Below, in pieces: positions 14,149-22,976 of a stretch of 54,959 nucleotides of DNA; the first letter of the stretch is position 1, and each line of letters begins with the position of its first letter. The stretch comes from Scytonema sp. UIC 10036 (GTDB lineage Bacteria > Cyanobacteriota > Cyanobacteriia > Cyanobacteriales > Nostocaceae), in assembly GCF_009725235.1 (NCBI RefSeq), contig NZ_WJFC01000083.1, positions 1-54,959 of the forward strand. The letters are read 5' to 3'. Position numbers and translations under genes: made by a program. Below the pieces are notes generated by a model. It had not been told where the DNA came from. It saw nothing but the letters and a program-made list of their open reading frames with translations, and ran no database searches.

Positions 14149-15675
14149 TCAAATTGGATCTCTTGATAATGTTTGATATAGAGTGGCTCCAGTCCAAAAT
14201 GTAGGAGCAAATCCTGGATAACCAGATGAGGCATTACAAAAGTAGAAGTTTTTTAAGGATGTTTCGTAGTTTAATCTGCTAATTCCCATATTACGGGGGG
14301 TAAGGTTGGAACCATAGGAATTTCCTTGTGGACACCAGCAAAACCTTTCGTTTGTTGTTGGACTTCCAGTAATTTTAAAGACAATGTATTTTCTGAAATT
14401 AGGAATGTATTTTTCTTCAACTACATCTAAAATGGAGTTCAGGATTTCTTCTTTTTTTTGTCGGTAAGCTTTTTTGTCGGTTTCTTTCAGTTTTTTAAAG
14501 TAATCGTAGTTAGCAACAGTCAAGAACTCGATAATTTGACATCCTTCTGGACATTCTTGCTCAGCTTCGGTCATTAATGTGGGTGTTGTGATGGCAAAAC
14601 TAGGTTTGGAAAAGTCATGCTTTTCATACATTTGATAAAAGGCTTCATTCAAATCTCTTTGTTCGGTATGGAAGGTGTTCCATTTTCCAAATCCATAGTC
14701 TCGAAGATCGATATCTTTGACGACGCAATAGACCATATAGTTAGAGGGGGAATACTCATAATTCAGTTTCTTGCGTACTGTCCTGGAGAAGTTTTCTACT
14801 CCTATCATATGGGCAGCTTTTTGAGGATCTATATTGCAGATAATGTTTTCTCCAGTAAATTCACGAATTTGATGGGTGATGCGATCGCGTGCTTTGACTC
14901 CTGTTATAGTTTTGTTTGCGATCGCAAAATGCGTGACTTCCTGATTGAGAAGAATTTCGCCTCCATTCTCCTCAATAACTTTGACTAATGAGTTGATGAC
15001 ATGCTCAAAATGGTGTGTGGGGTAAAAAGCGCCTTCTTGATATCCTGTGAATAAGATCGTCCAAGCGTAAAAAGAGAGTTGATTGGGTGGTAACAAAAAA
15101 TCAGGCCATTGCAATGCTAAAAGTGTTTGTGCTTCTTTAGGTAGTTTGAATTTGTCAAAAACATCTTGAAGCGTACTGTTAAGATACTTGACGGCGCAGG
15201 ATACTTCACCAAAATGTTTGAATAATTCAGTAGGGTTAATTGGCGGTGCTAGTCTCTTGAGTCCCTCGCTAGCCTTTCGTACTTCAAGGACAAATTTCCG
15301 AATCTGGGAGATATGTTGAGGAAAGAGATCGGACAGTCGCCGGATTAACTCTTCGGATTCTGACGGAATGTTTAGCGAGTAGTCTGGCATTCTCATGCGA
15401 TCGAAACCGTTAGGATCGTAGCGCTCGAATGTCACTTCTTTATCTAAGTTCAGTTTTTTCAAAACCTGGTTTACGGTATGCCCTTCACCGCAATCCCAAA
15501 CATAATGGAGTTGGGCATTAAACTTATACTTTTTTGCCAACGTAAAAGTGTGACCAAAACCTCCTGGATATTCATGGGCTTCCAAAATTTGAACTCTCTT
15601 CCCGGATTTTGCCATAAGAGATCCAAATACCAATGCTGATAAGCCACTGCCTACAATCAAGTAATCCGGTTGCAT
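14149..15675 (-). CDS. FAD-dependent phytoene desaturase / retinol saturase-like oxidoreductase
   Basis: 508 aa from the ATG at 15675, chosen over one at 15705 because GGAGGTCAAA stands right before it. The N-terminus YLIVGSGLSALVFGSLMAKSG is the FAD-binding fold, followed by EAHEYPGGFGHTF. The C-terminus has GSPTTNERFCWCPQGNSYG and the FAD-contact block NFYFCNASSGYPGFAPTFW. Architecture and length match the family of carotenoid isomerase (CrtISO), phytoene desaturase and all-trans-retinol 13,14-reductase. It probably reduces, isomerises or desaturates a polyene or other lipid; which one cannot be told. No other carotenoid genes lie nearby. Confidence 0.8.
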   Translation of the reverse strand: MQPDYLIVGSGLSALVFGSLMAKSGKRVQILEAHEYPGGFGHTFTLAKKYKFNAQLHYVWDCGEGHTVNQVLKKLNLDKEVTFERYDPNGFDRMRMPDYSLNIPSESEELIRRLSDLFPQHISQIRKFVLEVRKASEGLKRLAPPINPTELFKHFGEVSCAVKYLNSTLQDVFDKFKLPKEAQTLLALQWPDFLLPPNQLSFYAWTILFTGYQEGAFYPTHHFEHVINSLVKVIEENGGEILLNQEVTHFAIANKTITGVKARDRITHQIREFTGENIICNIDPQKAAHMIGVENFSRTVRKKLNYEYSPSNYMVYCVVKDIDLRDYGFGKWNTFHTEQRDLNEAFYQMYEKHDFSKPSFAITTPTLMTEAEQECPEGCQIIEFLTVANYDYFKKLKETDKKAYRQKKEEILNSILDVVEEKYIPNFRKYIVFKITGSPTTNERFCWCPQGNSYGSNLTPRNMGISRLNYETSLKNFYFCNASSGYPGFAPTFWTGATLYQTLSRDPI

Positions 15676-16087
15676 TTTGACCTCCGTTTGGATATACCTT
15701 TGCAATGTTTATTCGCTGGCTATACTATGTCGCTGGCTATACAAGCAAGTTTAAAACCCTTGATTCTTGGTTTTTGATTAGTCCGCGTAGGCAGACTGTG
15801 TTTGTGCAGTAGAGAATTCTATCCGCTCAGAACTTTTCAAATATCCTCTGTCTTTTTTCCAACATAATTTCTACAACTAAACATTCCCTCTGTCTTTTGG
15901 GAGAAGAAATTATTAAATTTTTTCGCTTATGCAAGCAGATAAATTTACATATTGACATAATTACTTGTTCTCGAACGACATTCACAGAGCGATCGCAAAG
16001 TGTGAAAATAAACAGTATTACGCTACCAAATATCAATCCGCCTCAAATCCTTACCAATGACCAATGACCAATGACTAATGACAAAAT
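15676..16087. other. Gene-free spacer with heptamer repeats
   Basis: Holds the promoter region of the leftward FAD gene and, at 16057-16082, three to four ATGACCA/ATGACTA heptamers. A 69-codon minus-strand frame (15827-16036) has no recognisable protein character and is not called. Confidence 0.5.
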
Positions 16088-17062
16088 TTACTTCGTCTGA
16101 AAAATATTTTGCACCATTTTTTTCCCCGAACTTCCTGCCGCATTATCCAATTCTGCCACTTCCCCAGCATCCAACTGCCAACCCAAAGCGCCAATATTGT
16201 CCCTTGCTTGCTCCACAGATTTTGCTCCAGGGATCGGGATAGTTCCTTTACTAATACACCAATTGATTGCCACTTGCGATATAGTTTTGTTTCTTGCCTC
16301 CGCTATCTCTCGCAAACAAGCCAATAATGGACGAATTCCTGGTAATAACTGCCTAAATAATAAACCACGAATCCCTTTAGGAAAAGGACCCTTTTCTGAA
16401 TATTTTCCTGTCAATAATCCTAATGCCAAAGGGCTGTAGGCAATCAATTTGATTCCAAGCGCATCACACGTCTCTTTCAATCCCAGTTGAGTGACAGGAT
16501 AGGTAGATAACAGCGAATACTGAACTTGTAAGGTTGAGATTGGCACTCCTCGCTCTGCAAATCTTTTATATACCCATTGCAGCCATTTGGGACCATAGTT
16601 CGATAAACCGACTCCTCTAACAAGCCCTTGTTCGTAAAGATCGGCAAGTCCATCTAAAAGTGCGCCCTCTTGCCAAGGAGCATAATTTGCTGTAGACCAA
16701 TGCATTTGTACCAAATCCACATTTCTTCCCAAGCGTTGGGCTGAGGACTGACAAGCAGACACCATCGATCGCCGTGTCAATCTCCACGGATAAGCAGCAA
16801 GTTTTGTGGCAATGCAAATATCGTTTTTGTTTGAACCCACATACGCCTGGGAAAACCGTCCCAAAAGTTGTTCGCTTCGCCCGTTTAATCTCCCTGTTCC
16901 GTAAGAATCTCCCGTATCAAATAAGGTTACGCCATGACTTACGCAAAGGTTAAAAACATTTTGTAACTGACTATCCATACTTTCATCGTATCCCCAGAGC
17001 AAGCGGTTACCCCATGCCCAAGTTCCACAACCCATAAATGGAAGGGAGAGTTCATGCGTCAT
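16088..17062 (-). CDS. Aldo/keto reductase
   Basis: 324 aa, full family length. It has the TIM-barrel catalytic set: Asp and Tyr in LFDTGDSYGTGRLNGRSE, Lys in ICIATKLAAYPW, and His in VDLVQMHWS. The NADPH-binding C-terminus has AINWCISKGTIPIPGAKSVE. It should reduce aldehydes or ketones with NADPH in the cytoplasm; the physiological substrate is unknown. LSNYGPKWLQ after strand 6 is typical of the YajO/Tas-like branch. It stands alone on the minus strand, divergent from the next gene, with the 330-base intergenic region between them. Confidence 0.9.
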   Translation of the reverse strand: MTHELSLPFMGCGTWAWGNRLLWGYDESMDSQLQNVFNLCVSHGVTLFDTGDSYGTGRLNGRSEQLLGRFSQAYVGSNKNDICIATKLAAYPWRLTRRSMVSACQSSAQRLGRNVDLVQMHWSTANYAPWQEGALLDGLADLYEQGLVRGVGLSNYGPKWLQWVYKRFAERGVPISTLQVQYSLLSTYPVTQLGLKETCDALGIKLIAYSPLALGLLTGKYSEKGPFPKGIRGLLFRQLLPGIRPLLACLREIAEARNKTISQVAINWCISKGTIPIPGAKSVEQARDNIGALGWQLDAGEVAELDNAAGSSGKKMVQNIFQTK

Positions 17063-17392
17063 TTTATACTCGTCCTTTACAGAAGCTTCTTCAAAAGTTC
17101 ATCGTAAGACAACCTAGTCAAGAAGATTGGTATCCATAATATGACATATTCACTATTTATTCTCTAACCAAAAGCCAAAATTGGCACAATTGTCTCAATA
17201 TATGCGTCTACCTTACCAAGCGTGCTCCGTATTTTTCAGTTTCCCATGCAACAACAAATGCGTCAGCTTGAATCAACAAATATCCTCCCTCAATTCTTTA
17301 ATAAGCATAAATGCTTGTAAACTATAAGATTGGTGGGTTGAATCGGGGACGCACGCGATGGGGTGTGGTTAGTTACAGCATTTTATAAAGCT
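17063..17392. other. Divergent promoter region
   Basis: 330 bases between the divergent aldo/keto reductase and GHL10 genes. No reading frame or clear structure stands out. Promoters for both genes should lie here, but I cannot place them with confidence. Confidence 0.45.
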
Positions 17393-18655
17393 ATGAAATT
17401 GACATCACGTTTCATGAGTCAAGGTTGGCGGCGAATAATCAAATCTCTTTTCCCCCTCCTTGTTGTACTCTCGTTCGCTACGGTACTACTAATAGATAGT
17501 TTGACTCCCACATTGGCACAACTTCCACGTCATGAAATTCGTGGAGTTTGGATGACTAATAACGATTTCAATGTCATGAGGGATCGTTCTAAAGTACAGG
17601 ATGCGGTAACTCAATTGCGGAAGTTGAACTTTAACACTATTTATCCTGTCGTATGGAATTCCGGCTATGTCATGTATCCCAGTGCTGTGGCAAAACGTGA
17701 GGGGATTCAGCCTTTTGTCTTGAAAGGCAATGATGGACGTGATATACTTGCAGACCTGATTGCCCAAGCGCACAGTCAAGGTTTGTTTGTGATTCCCTGG
17801 TTTGAGTTTGGATTCATGACTCCAGAAACATCAGAGCTAGCTTTGAATCATCCAGATTGGCTGACTCAAAAGCGTGATGGCAGTCAAACTTATGTTGGCG
17901 CGGCTGGTGAAGTCGCATGGCTCAATCCATTTCATCCAGAAGTACAGCAATTTATCCGCGATCTTGTACTGGAAATTGTTACCCAATATGATGTCGATGG
18001 CATTCAGTTTGACGATCACATGAGTTTGCCCTCGGAGTTTGGCTACGATAAATATACAGTTTCACTGTACAATCAAGAAACCAAAAACAATCCTCCCAGC
18101 AATTCTCAAGAACCATTGTGGTTGCGCTGGAGAGCAGATAAAATCACGGCGTTTATGGTACAGCTCAATCAAGCTGTAAAAGAGAGAAAACCAAACGCAA
18201 TTTTTTCAGTTTCTCCCAATTACTACGACTTTGCATACAAGTTACACCTGCAAGACTGGCTCACTTGGGTACGCATGAATATAGTAGACGAACTGATCGT
18301 GCAAGTTTATCGCCCCAATCTGGACAGTTTTATCCAAAAGATTTCCCGCCCGGAAATGCAAGAAGTGCAACAAAAGATTCCAACAGGAGTCGGGATTATG
18401 GCAGGGTTGCGAAATAATCCAGTTCCCATAAAACAAATTAAGGCTCAAGTGCGGGCTGTTCAAGAACGCGGTTTGGGTGTCGCCTTCTTCTACTTGGAAA
18501 GTTTGTGGAATTATGCTCCCGAACCTACTGCACAAAGACTGGCTGGGCTTCAAAGCTTGTTCCCCTATCCCGCACTCCGCGCTAGGGCTGAAGTCCGTTC
18601 AGTAAGCACAACCGAGATTAACACTGAACCCGAACCAGTCATCAGTAACCAATGA
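17393..18655 (+). CDS. GHL10 (DUF187) family glycoside-hydrolase-like secreted protein
   Basis: 420 aa from ATG 17393; a GTG at 17363 would add ten residues, and an ATG at 17414 gives the tidiest signal peptide (SQGWRRIIKSLF, a hydrophobic run, then ALAQ-like TPTLAQ cleavage). The mature part opens HEIRGVWMTNNDFNVM and contains LRKLNFNTIYPVVWNSGYVMYPS, FVIPWFEFGFM, WLNPFHPEVQQFI and VDGIQFDDHMSLP. These are hallmarks of the GHL10/DUF187 TIM barrel. The acidic pair in QFDDH sits where barrel enzymes place catalytic residues. It probably acts on an exopolysaccharide or peptidoglycan-linked sugar outside the cytoplasmic membrane; no substrate is proven for most members. Confidence 0.88.
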   Translation: MKLTSRFMSQGWRRIIKSLFPLLVVLSFATVLLIDSLTPTLAQLPRHEIRGVWMTNNDFNVMRDRSKVQDAVTQLRKLNFNTIYPVVWNSGYVMYPSAVAKREGIQPFVLKGNDGRDILADLIAQAHSQGLFVIPWFEFGFMTPETSELALNHPDWLTQKRDGSQTYVGAAGEVAWLNPFHPEVQQFIRDLVLEIVTQYDVDGIQFDDHMSLPSEFGYDKYTVSLYNQETKNNPPSNSQEPLWLRWRADKITAFMVQLNQAVKERKPNAIFSVSPNYYDFAYKLHLQDWLTWVRMNIVDELIVQVYRPNLDSFIQKISRPEMQEVQQKIPTGVGIMAGLRNNPVPIKQIKAQVRAVQERGLGVAFFYLESLWNYAPEPTAQRLAGLQSLFPYPALRARAEVRSVSTTEINTEPEPVISNQ

Positions 18656-18681
18656 CAAATGACAAATGACAAATGACAAAT
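18643..18681. repeat. ATGACAA heptamer array
   Basis: About five tandem ATGACAA/ATGACCA units spanning the 3' end and stop codon of the GHL10 gene and filling the gap to convergent purT. The same unit recurs at 16057-16082 and 32814-32838. Confidence 0.7.
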
Positions 18682-18683
18682 AA

Positions 18684-19853
18684 TTAGGGCTGAATTTTCA
18701 CTAAGCTTGCGGCTTTTGTTGCTTTTTCTCTGGCTTGTTGCACGTTCTCTCCTTTGGCTAAAGCAACTCCCATCCTTCTATAAGGATGGGCATTTGGTTT
18801 ACCAAATAGTCTAATATCTACGTCTTTATCTGCTAGCGCTTCGGCTACACCAATGTAGTTTATACTGTCTGAAGGTTCGGTAGCTAAAATAACGGCACTA
18901 GCAGAAGCACCTAATTGTTCTATGTTGGGTATGGGTAAGTCTAAAATTGCTCTCAAGTGCAGTTCAAATTCGTTGAGGTTTTGCGAGATTAATGTCACCA
19001 TACCAGTATCGTGGGGTCGGGGGGACAGTTCGGAAAAGATAACTTCATCTTTCGTAATAAAAAACTCAACACCAAAAATTCCCGCACCACCTAACGCATC
19101 AGTGACCTTTTTGGCTATTTCCTGCGCTTCTAATATCTTTGTTTCTGTCATTTCTGCTGGTTGCCAAGATTCTTGATAGTCTCCTCTTTCTTGGCGGTGA
19201 CCTATAGGAGAACAAAAAATCGTTGGGGAATTCCATTGTTTTATTGTTAGCAATGTAATCTCAAGTTCAAAGTTAATAAATTCTTCGACAATGACTTTTT
19301 GACTGTCTCCTCTAGAACCTGCGATCGCATAATTCCACGCTTTCTCTACTTCGCTTTTGTCACGCACGGTAGACTGTCCTTTGCCTGACGATGACATCAC
19401 GGGTTTGACAACATTGGGAAATCCAATTTTGTTGGAAACTGCTATCAATTCTTCTAAGGTTGTTGCATAACCGTATCTAGCAGTCCGAATCCCTAACTCT
19501 TGATGTGCTAATTCTCTAATTCTGTCACGATTCATCGTATAGTTAGTGGCAGCCGCAGTCGGAATGATTGTTATTCCTCGTTGCTCAAATTCGAGAAGTT
19601 TTTCTGTTCTAATGGCTTCAATTTCTGGTATAATAAACTCAGGCTGATGTTTGACGACAACAGCTTCTAGATCGTCAGGGTTGAGCATCGAAATAACTTC
19701 ATTAGCATCTGCAACTTGCATTGCTGGAGCATTGGGATAGCGATCGACAGCAACAACATAATTGCCAAGTCGTTTGGCTGCAATAACAAATTCCTTACCG
19801 AGTTCTCCCGAACCTAGCAACATTAATTTTTTTGGCAGCTTGATGGAACTCAT
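18684..19853 (-). CDS. purT: Formate-dependent phosphoribosylglycinamide formyltransferase (GAR transformylase 2)
   Basis: 389 aa, close to the usual 390. It catalyses the third step of purine synthesis, joining formate to glycinamide ribonucleotide with ATP, independent of folate. The ATP-grasp fold is complete: the N-terminal domain KLMLLGSGELGKEFVIAAKR, the central ATP loop FPNVVKPVMSSSGKGQSTV, EEFINFELEITLLTI, and the metal-binding end VIFSELSPRPHDTGMVTL. The C-terminal domain includes LFGKPNAHPYRRMGVALAKG. It stands alone, convergent with the GHL10 gene and divergent from the kinase gene. Confidence 0.95.
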   Translation of the reverse strand: MSSIKLPKKLMLLGSGELGKEFVIAAKRLGNYVVAVDRYPNAPAMQVADANEVISMLNPDDLEAVVVKHQPEFIIPEIEAIRTEKLLEFEQRGITIIPTAAATNYTMNRDRIRELAHQELGIRTARYGYATTLEELIAVSNKIGFPNVVKPVMSSSGKGQSTVRDKSEVEKAWNYAIAGSRGDSQKVIVEEFINFELEITLLTIKQWNSPTIFCSPIGHRQERGDYQESWQPAEMTETKILEAQEIAKKVTDALGGAGIFGVEFFITKDEVIFSELSPRPHDTGMVTLISQNLNEFELHLRAILDLPIPNIEQLGASASAVILATEPSDSINYIGVAEALADKDVDIRLFGKPNAHPYRRMGVALAKGENVQQAREKATKAASLVKIQP

Positions 19854-19983
19854 GGTTTTTTCCTAGCTATATCGCTTCAGTATCTTGAACAATTTAGACT
19901 TGAGTCATAATGAATAAACTCTGTGAGTTACACTCTATAGTACTGGGGCTAACTTCACATCGGTATGCCAACACAGGCTCATT

Positions 19984-21759
19984 ATGCTAATCTGCCAAAA
20001 TCTTGAATGCTCAAACCCGTTTAACTTCGATGGTAACAAATTTTGTACTAGCTGCGGACAAAGTCATTTTAGCAACCTCCTGAGACATCGGTACTATGTG
20101 AAGAGATTGTTAGGGGAAGGGGGTTTTGGCAGAACATATGCGGCAGCAGATGTTGACAGATTGGATGCGCCCTGTGTTATCAAGCAATTTTTCCCACCCA
20201 TACAAGGAACAGCACGTATTAAATCGGCAGAATTGTTTAAGGAAGAAGCCAAGCGACTTTATGAACTTGGAGAAGATCATCCTCAAATTCCGAGGTTGCT
20301 TGCTTACTTTGAACAAAGTACAAGTTTGTATCTCGTACAGGAATTTATCGAGGGACAAACTCTCTTACAGGAAGTTCGACAACATTCCTTTGAAGAAAGT
20401 CACATTCGAGACATTTTATTGGATTTATTACCAGTTCTGCAATTTATCCACGAACGTAACGTTATCCATAGGGATATTAAACCGGAAAATATCATTCGCC
20501 GCAAAAGTGATGGCAAACTCATATTAATTGATTTTGGCGGTGCTAAACAAGTCACTCAAACGACTTTAAAACCAGGTACGGTTATTTATACTCCCGGTTA
20601 TGCGCCTGTAGAACAGATACAAGGATATGTCTGTGCAGCTAGCGATTTATACGCTTTGGGTGTAACTTGCGTGCGTTTGTTAACTCAATGTTTGCCTGTA
20701 GCAGATGTATCGGGAAATTTCTCAGACAATCTCTATGATGCTTACAATGCTCAATGGTTGTGGCGGGAACGTTTACAGGAAAAAGGTGTTAGCATTAGCA
20801 CCGAGTTAGAGCAAATTTTGGATAAGTTGCTGCAACATTTTGCTAAAGATAGGTATCAATCTGCTGAAGAAGCTTTACAGCATTTGAATGGTAAACAAAA
20901 ATCTGAATTAAAATCCTTTGAATTTTGTGTCGTTAATGTAGATGCACGAGGGCAAGAAATTAGTTGCGATCGCCACAATGCAAACTTTTTTGTTCAAGCC
21001 TTGGGGAATGGAGTGACTTTAGAAATGGTGGCAATTCCTGGTGGTAGTTTTATGATGGGATCGCCGGAAAATGAGGGGTTTCATGATGAATATCCGCAGC
21101 ATCTCGTAACAGTAGAACCTTTTTTCATGAGTAAATTTCCCATAACTCAAGCACAATGGCAAGCTGTTGCAGCTTTACCTTCTATTAATAAACAATTAAA
21201 TCCAGATCCATCAGATTTTAAAGGTGCAAATAGACCAGTGGAAAATGTCTTGTGGTATGATGCACAAGAATTTTGTGCAAGACTATTGCAAACCACTAAA
21301 CGCAATTACCGTTTACCTAGTGAAGCGGAATGGGAATATGCTTGTCGTGCTGGCACTACAACACCTTTCCATTTTGGCGAATCAATAACAACCGATCTGG
21401 CTAACTATAATGGAGATTATACTTATGTAGGAATTCATACCTTTAAGAAGTCAACAACAGGTAAATACCGCGAGCAAACAACACCAGTAGGCAGCGTTAA
21501 CGTTGCCAATGCATTTGGGTTATATGATATGCATGGCTTAGTTTGGGAATGGTGTGCCGATCCTTGGCACGATAATTATCTTGGTGCTCCCAATGATGGA
21601 AGTGTGTGGGAATCTGACGGAGAGAGCGATCGCTGGGTGCTTCGAGGCGGCTCTTGGTACGATCATCCAGCAAAATGTCGCAGCGCAAATCGTAGTAAAA
21701 ATGCATCAGGGGGACATGGCAATTGTGGCTTTCGAGTCGTGTTGTCTTCGTTAACTTGA
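19984..21759 (+). CDS. Zinc-ribbon Ser/Thr kinase fused to a formylglycine-generating-enzyme (SUMF1) domain
   Basis: 591 aa. Residues 4-24 are a zinc ribbon (CX4C, CX11, CX2C). About 35-300 is a Hanks-type kinase: the Gly loop LLGEGGFGRTY, Lys in CVIKQF, catalytic HRDIKPENII, DFGGAK, and the APVEQ substrate segment. About 345-590 is the SUMF1/FGE fold: MVAIPGGSFMMGSPENEG, RPVENVLWYDAQEFC, YRLPSEAEWEYACRAGT, WEWCADPWH and a terminal GNCGFRVV. Kinase-FGE fusions are common in filamentous cyanobacteria; the FGE part often acts as a ligand-binding module rather than an enzyme. Kinase catalytic residues are intact, so activity is likely. Target and signal are unknown. Confidence 0.92.
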   Translation: MLICQNLECSNPFNFDGNKFCTSCGQSHFSNLLRHRYYVKRLLGEGGFGRTYAAADVDRLDAPCVIKQFFPPIQGTARIKSAELFKEEAKRLYELGEDHPQIPRLLAYFEQSTSLYLVQEFIEGQTLLQEVRQHSFEESHIRDILLDLLPVLQFIHERNVIHRDIKPENIIRRKSDGKLILIDFGGAKQVTQTTLKPGTVIYTPGYAPVEQIQGYVCAASDLYALGVTCVRLLTQCLPVADVSGNFSDNLYDAYNAQWLWRERLQEKGVSISTELEQILDKLLQHFAKDRYQSAEEALQHLNGKQKSELKSFEFCVVNVDARGQEISCDRHNANFFVQALGNGVTLEMVAIPGGSFMMGSPENEGFHDEYPQHLVTVEPFFMSKFPITQAQWQAVAALPSINKQLNPDPSDFKGANRPVENVLWYDAQEFCARLLQTTKRNYRLPSEAEWEYACRAGTTTPFHFGESITTDLANYNGDYTYVGIHTFKKSTTGKYREQTTPVGSVNVANAFGLYDMHGLVWEWCADPWHDNYLGAPNDGSVWESDGESDRWVLRGGSWYDHPAKCRSANRSKNASGGHGNCGFRVVLSSLT

Positions 21760-21793
21760 ATTGCTATTGAGTCTCAGATCCCCGACTCCCTCG

Positions 21794-21936
21794 TTCCCAG
21801 GCTCAGCCTGGGAATGCCTTACTCGAGGCTCCGCCTCCTTTTGTAACTTGAACAAGATGATGCACAACTTGTCTGATTAAGTCAGTCACGCGAGGCAGAG
21901 CCTCGCAGCCTGCGTTCCCAGGCAGAGCCTGGGAAC
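21794..21936. repeat. Cluster of four palindromic repeats
   Basis: Perfect short palindromes: 21794-21814 (TTCCCAGGCT c AGCCTGGGAA), 21825-21837 (GAGGC tcc GCCTC), 21890-21906 (GCGAGGC aga GCCTCGC) and 21914-21936 (GTTCCCAGGC aga GCCTGGGAAC). The first and last, and the second and third, are inverted copies, so the whole block is a nested inverted repeat. A sister copy lies at 23395-23506 and a fragment at 32781-32810. Confidence 0.8.
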
Positions 21937-21944
21937 GAGGGACG

Positions 21945-21976
21945 AGAAATAAAAAAGGTGAGCAATTTGCCCACCT
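21945..21976 (-). terminator. Rho-independent terminator of the DUF1517 gene
   Basis: On the minus strand AGGTGGGCA and TGCTCACCT pair around a short loop (one internal mismatch) and are followed by TTTTTTATTT. It lies 35 bases past the stop of the leftward gene at 22011. Confidence 0.7.
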
Positions 21977-22010
21977 AAAAGGAAGTCGATATTGAGACTA
22001 TAGAGAATCT

Positions 22011-22976
22011 CTAAACTAGTTTCAAATCTGGATACTCAGCTAAGATGTCATCAGAGGTGAGGGTGTCGCCAGGAGCTTGTGGAGTCCAAAGTACTTCCAT
22101 TGCTAGGAGTTGCTCGCCGGGAATACTACCCATAACACGTAAAGCTTGACGCAAATCATCAGCACTGTTAACTTCTGGAAGTTGGAATTTACCCAGTGTT
22201 GCAGCTAGTAAGGTAACTATAATATATTCACCAGGACCTTCTGCAATCAACTTGGTGGGATTGTCGAGTTCACCCCCCACAGCAGGTAAAGCATCTTTAG
22301 GTGTTGCTCCTTTGAGCTGGTTATTAACGTTAGTGAGAGTTTCTTCACTAAATTTGCTGCGTTCTGCTATTGACAAACGATTAAACTGTGCCTCAGCAGC
22401 ATTTAAACGTGCTTGTTGCGTCCCTGAACCAGTATAAACCCAGTATTCTGGATGGCGTAACAGGGCGAGGCTTGCTTCTTGTAAAATTTCTGCTCTACCT
22501 TCAGGAGAGTTGGTATCAGCCGTTTCAGCAATGTAGTTCAGTTCGTTTTGCAAACCACGGGCGCTCGCTAACAAACCAACTTGCAATTTCGTGACGGAAA
22601 CATTTGGGTTGCTGCCAACTTCTTCACCACTACCAACGCGTCGGAAGGTTTGGACAAAAAAGTTTGCGATCGCTAGAAATATCAAAACGCTAAACAGAGT
22701 ACCTAACCCGCCCCCAAACCCAAAAAAGGGAATCAGGAAAGGAAAGCCAAAACCACCACCAGGATAGGGAGCATAGTATCCTCCACCAGGAGGTGCGTAA
22801 GTCCGGGGAGATGAGTAAGGACGGCTCGAAGGGACTCTGAAAGAACCACCTCCGATTCTACCTCCGCTAGCGGCTAACGCTCCATTAGCTTGACCGAATG
22901 CTAATGCGAACACAAGGCTTAGGAGGAACAGGGATTTTAAAACGGGTTTGATAGCTTGTTGTAGTTTTTTATGCAT
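22011..22976 (-). CDS. DUF1517 domain membrane protein
   Basis: 321 aa. An N-terminal signal-like helix (about 12-35, ending NGALAASGG) is followed by a Gly/Pro/Tyr-rich linker (PPGGGYYAPYPGGGFGFPF) and a second hydrophobic helix at about 88-112. A soluble domain then runs to the end (VTKLQVGLLASARGLQNEL; EGPGEYIIVTLLAATLGK; EVLWTPQAPGDTLTSDDIL). This is the standard DUF1517 layout found across cyanobacteria and plastids, where it is membrane-associated and of unresolved function. Length is normal. It has its own terminator. Confidence 0.88.
   Translation of the reverse strand: MHKKLQQAIKPVLKSLFLLSLVFALAFGQANGALAASGGRIGGGSFRVPSSRPYSSPRTYAPPGGGYYAPYPGGGFGFPFLIPFFGFGGGLGTLFSVLIFLAIANFFVQTFRRVGSGEEVGSNPNVSVTKLQVGLLASARGLQNELNYIAETADTNSPEGRAEILQEASLALLRHPEYWVYTGSGTQQARLNAAEAQFNRLSIAERSKFSEETLTNVNNQLKGATPKDALPAVGGELDNPTKLIAEGPGEYIIVTLLAATLGKFQLPEVNSADDLRQALRVMGSIPGEQLLAMEVLWTPQAPGDTLTSDDILAEYPDLKLV

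Noticed and set aside
15827..16036. 69-codon minus-strand frame
   Set aside because: Low-complexity basic/hydrophobic mix, no ribosome-binding site, no family resemblance.
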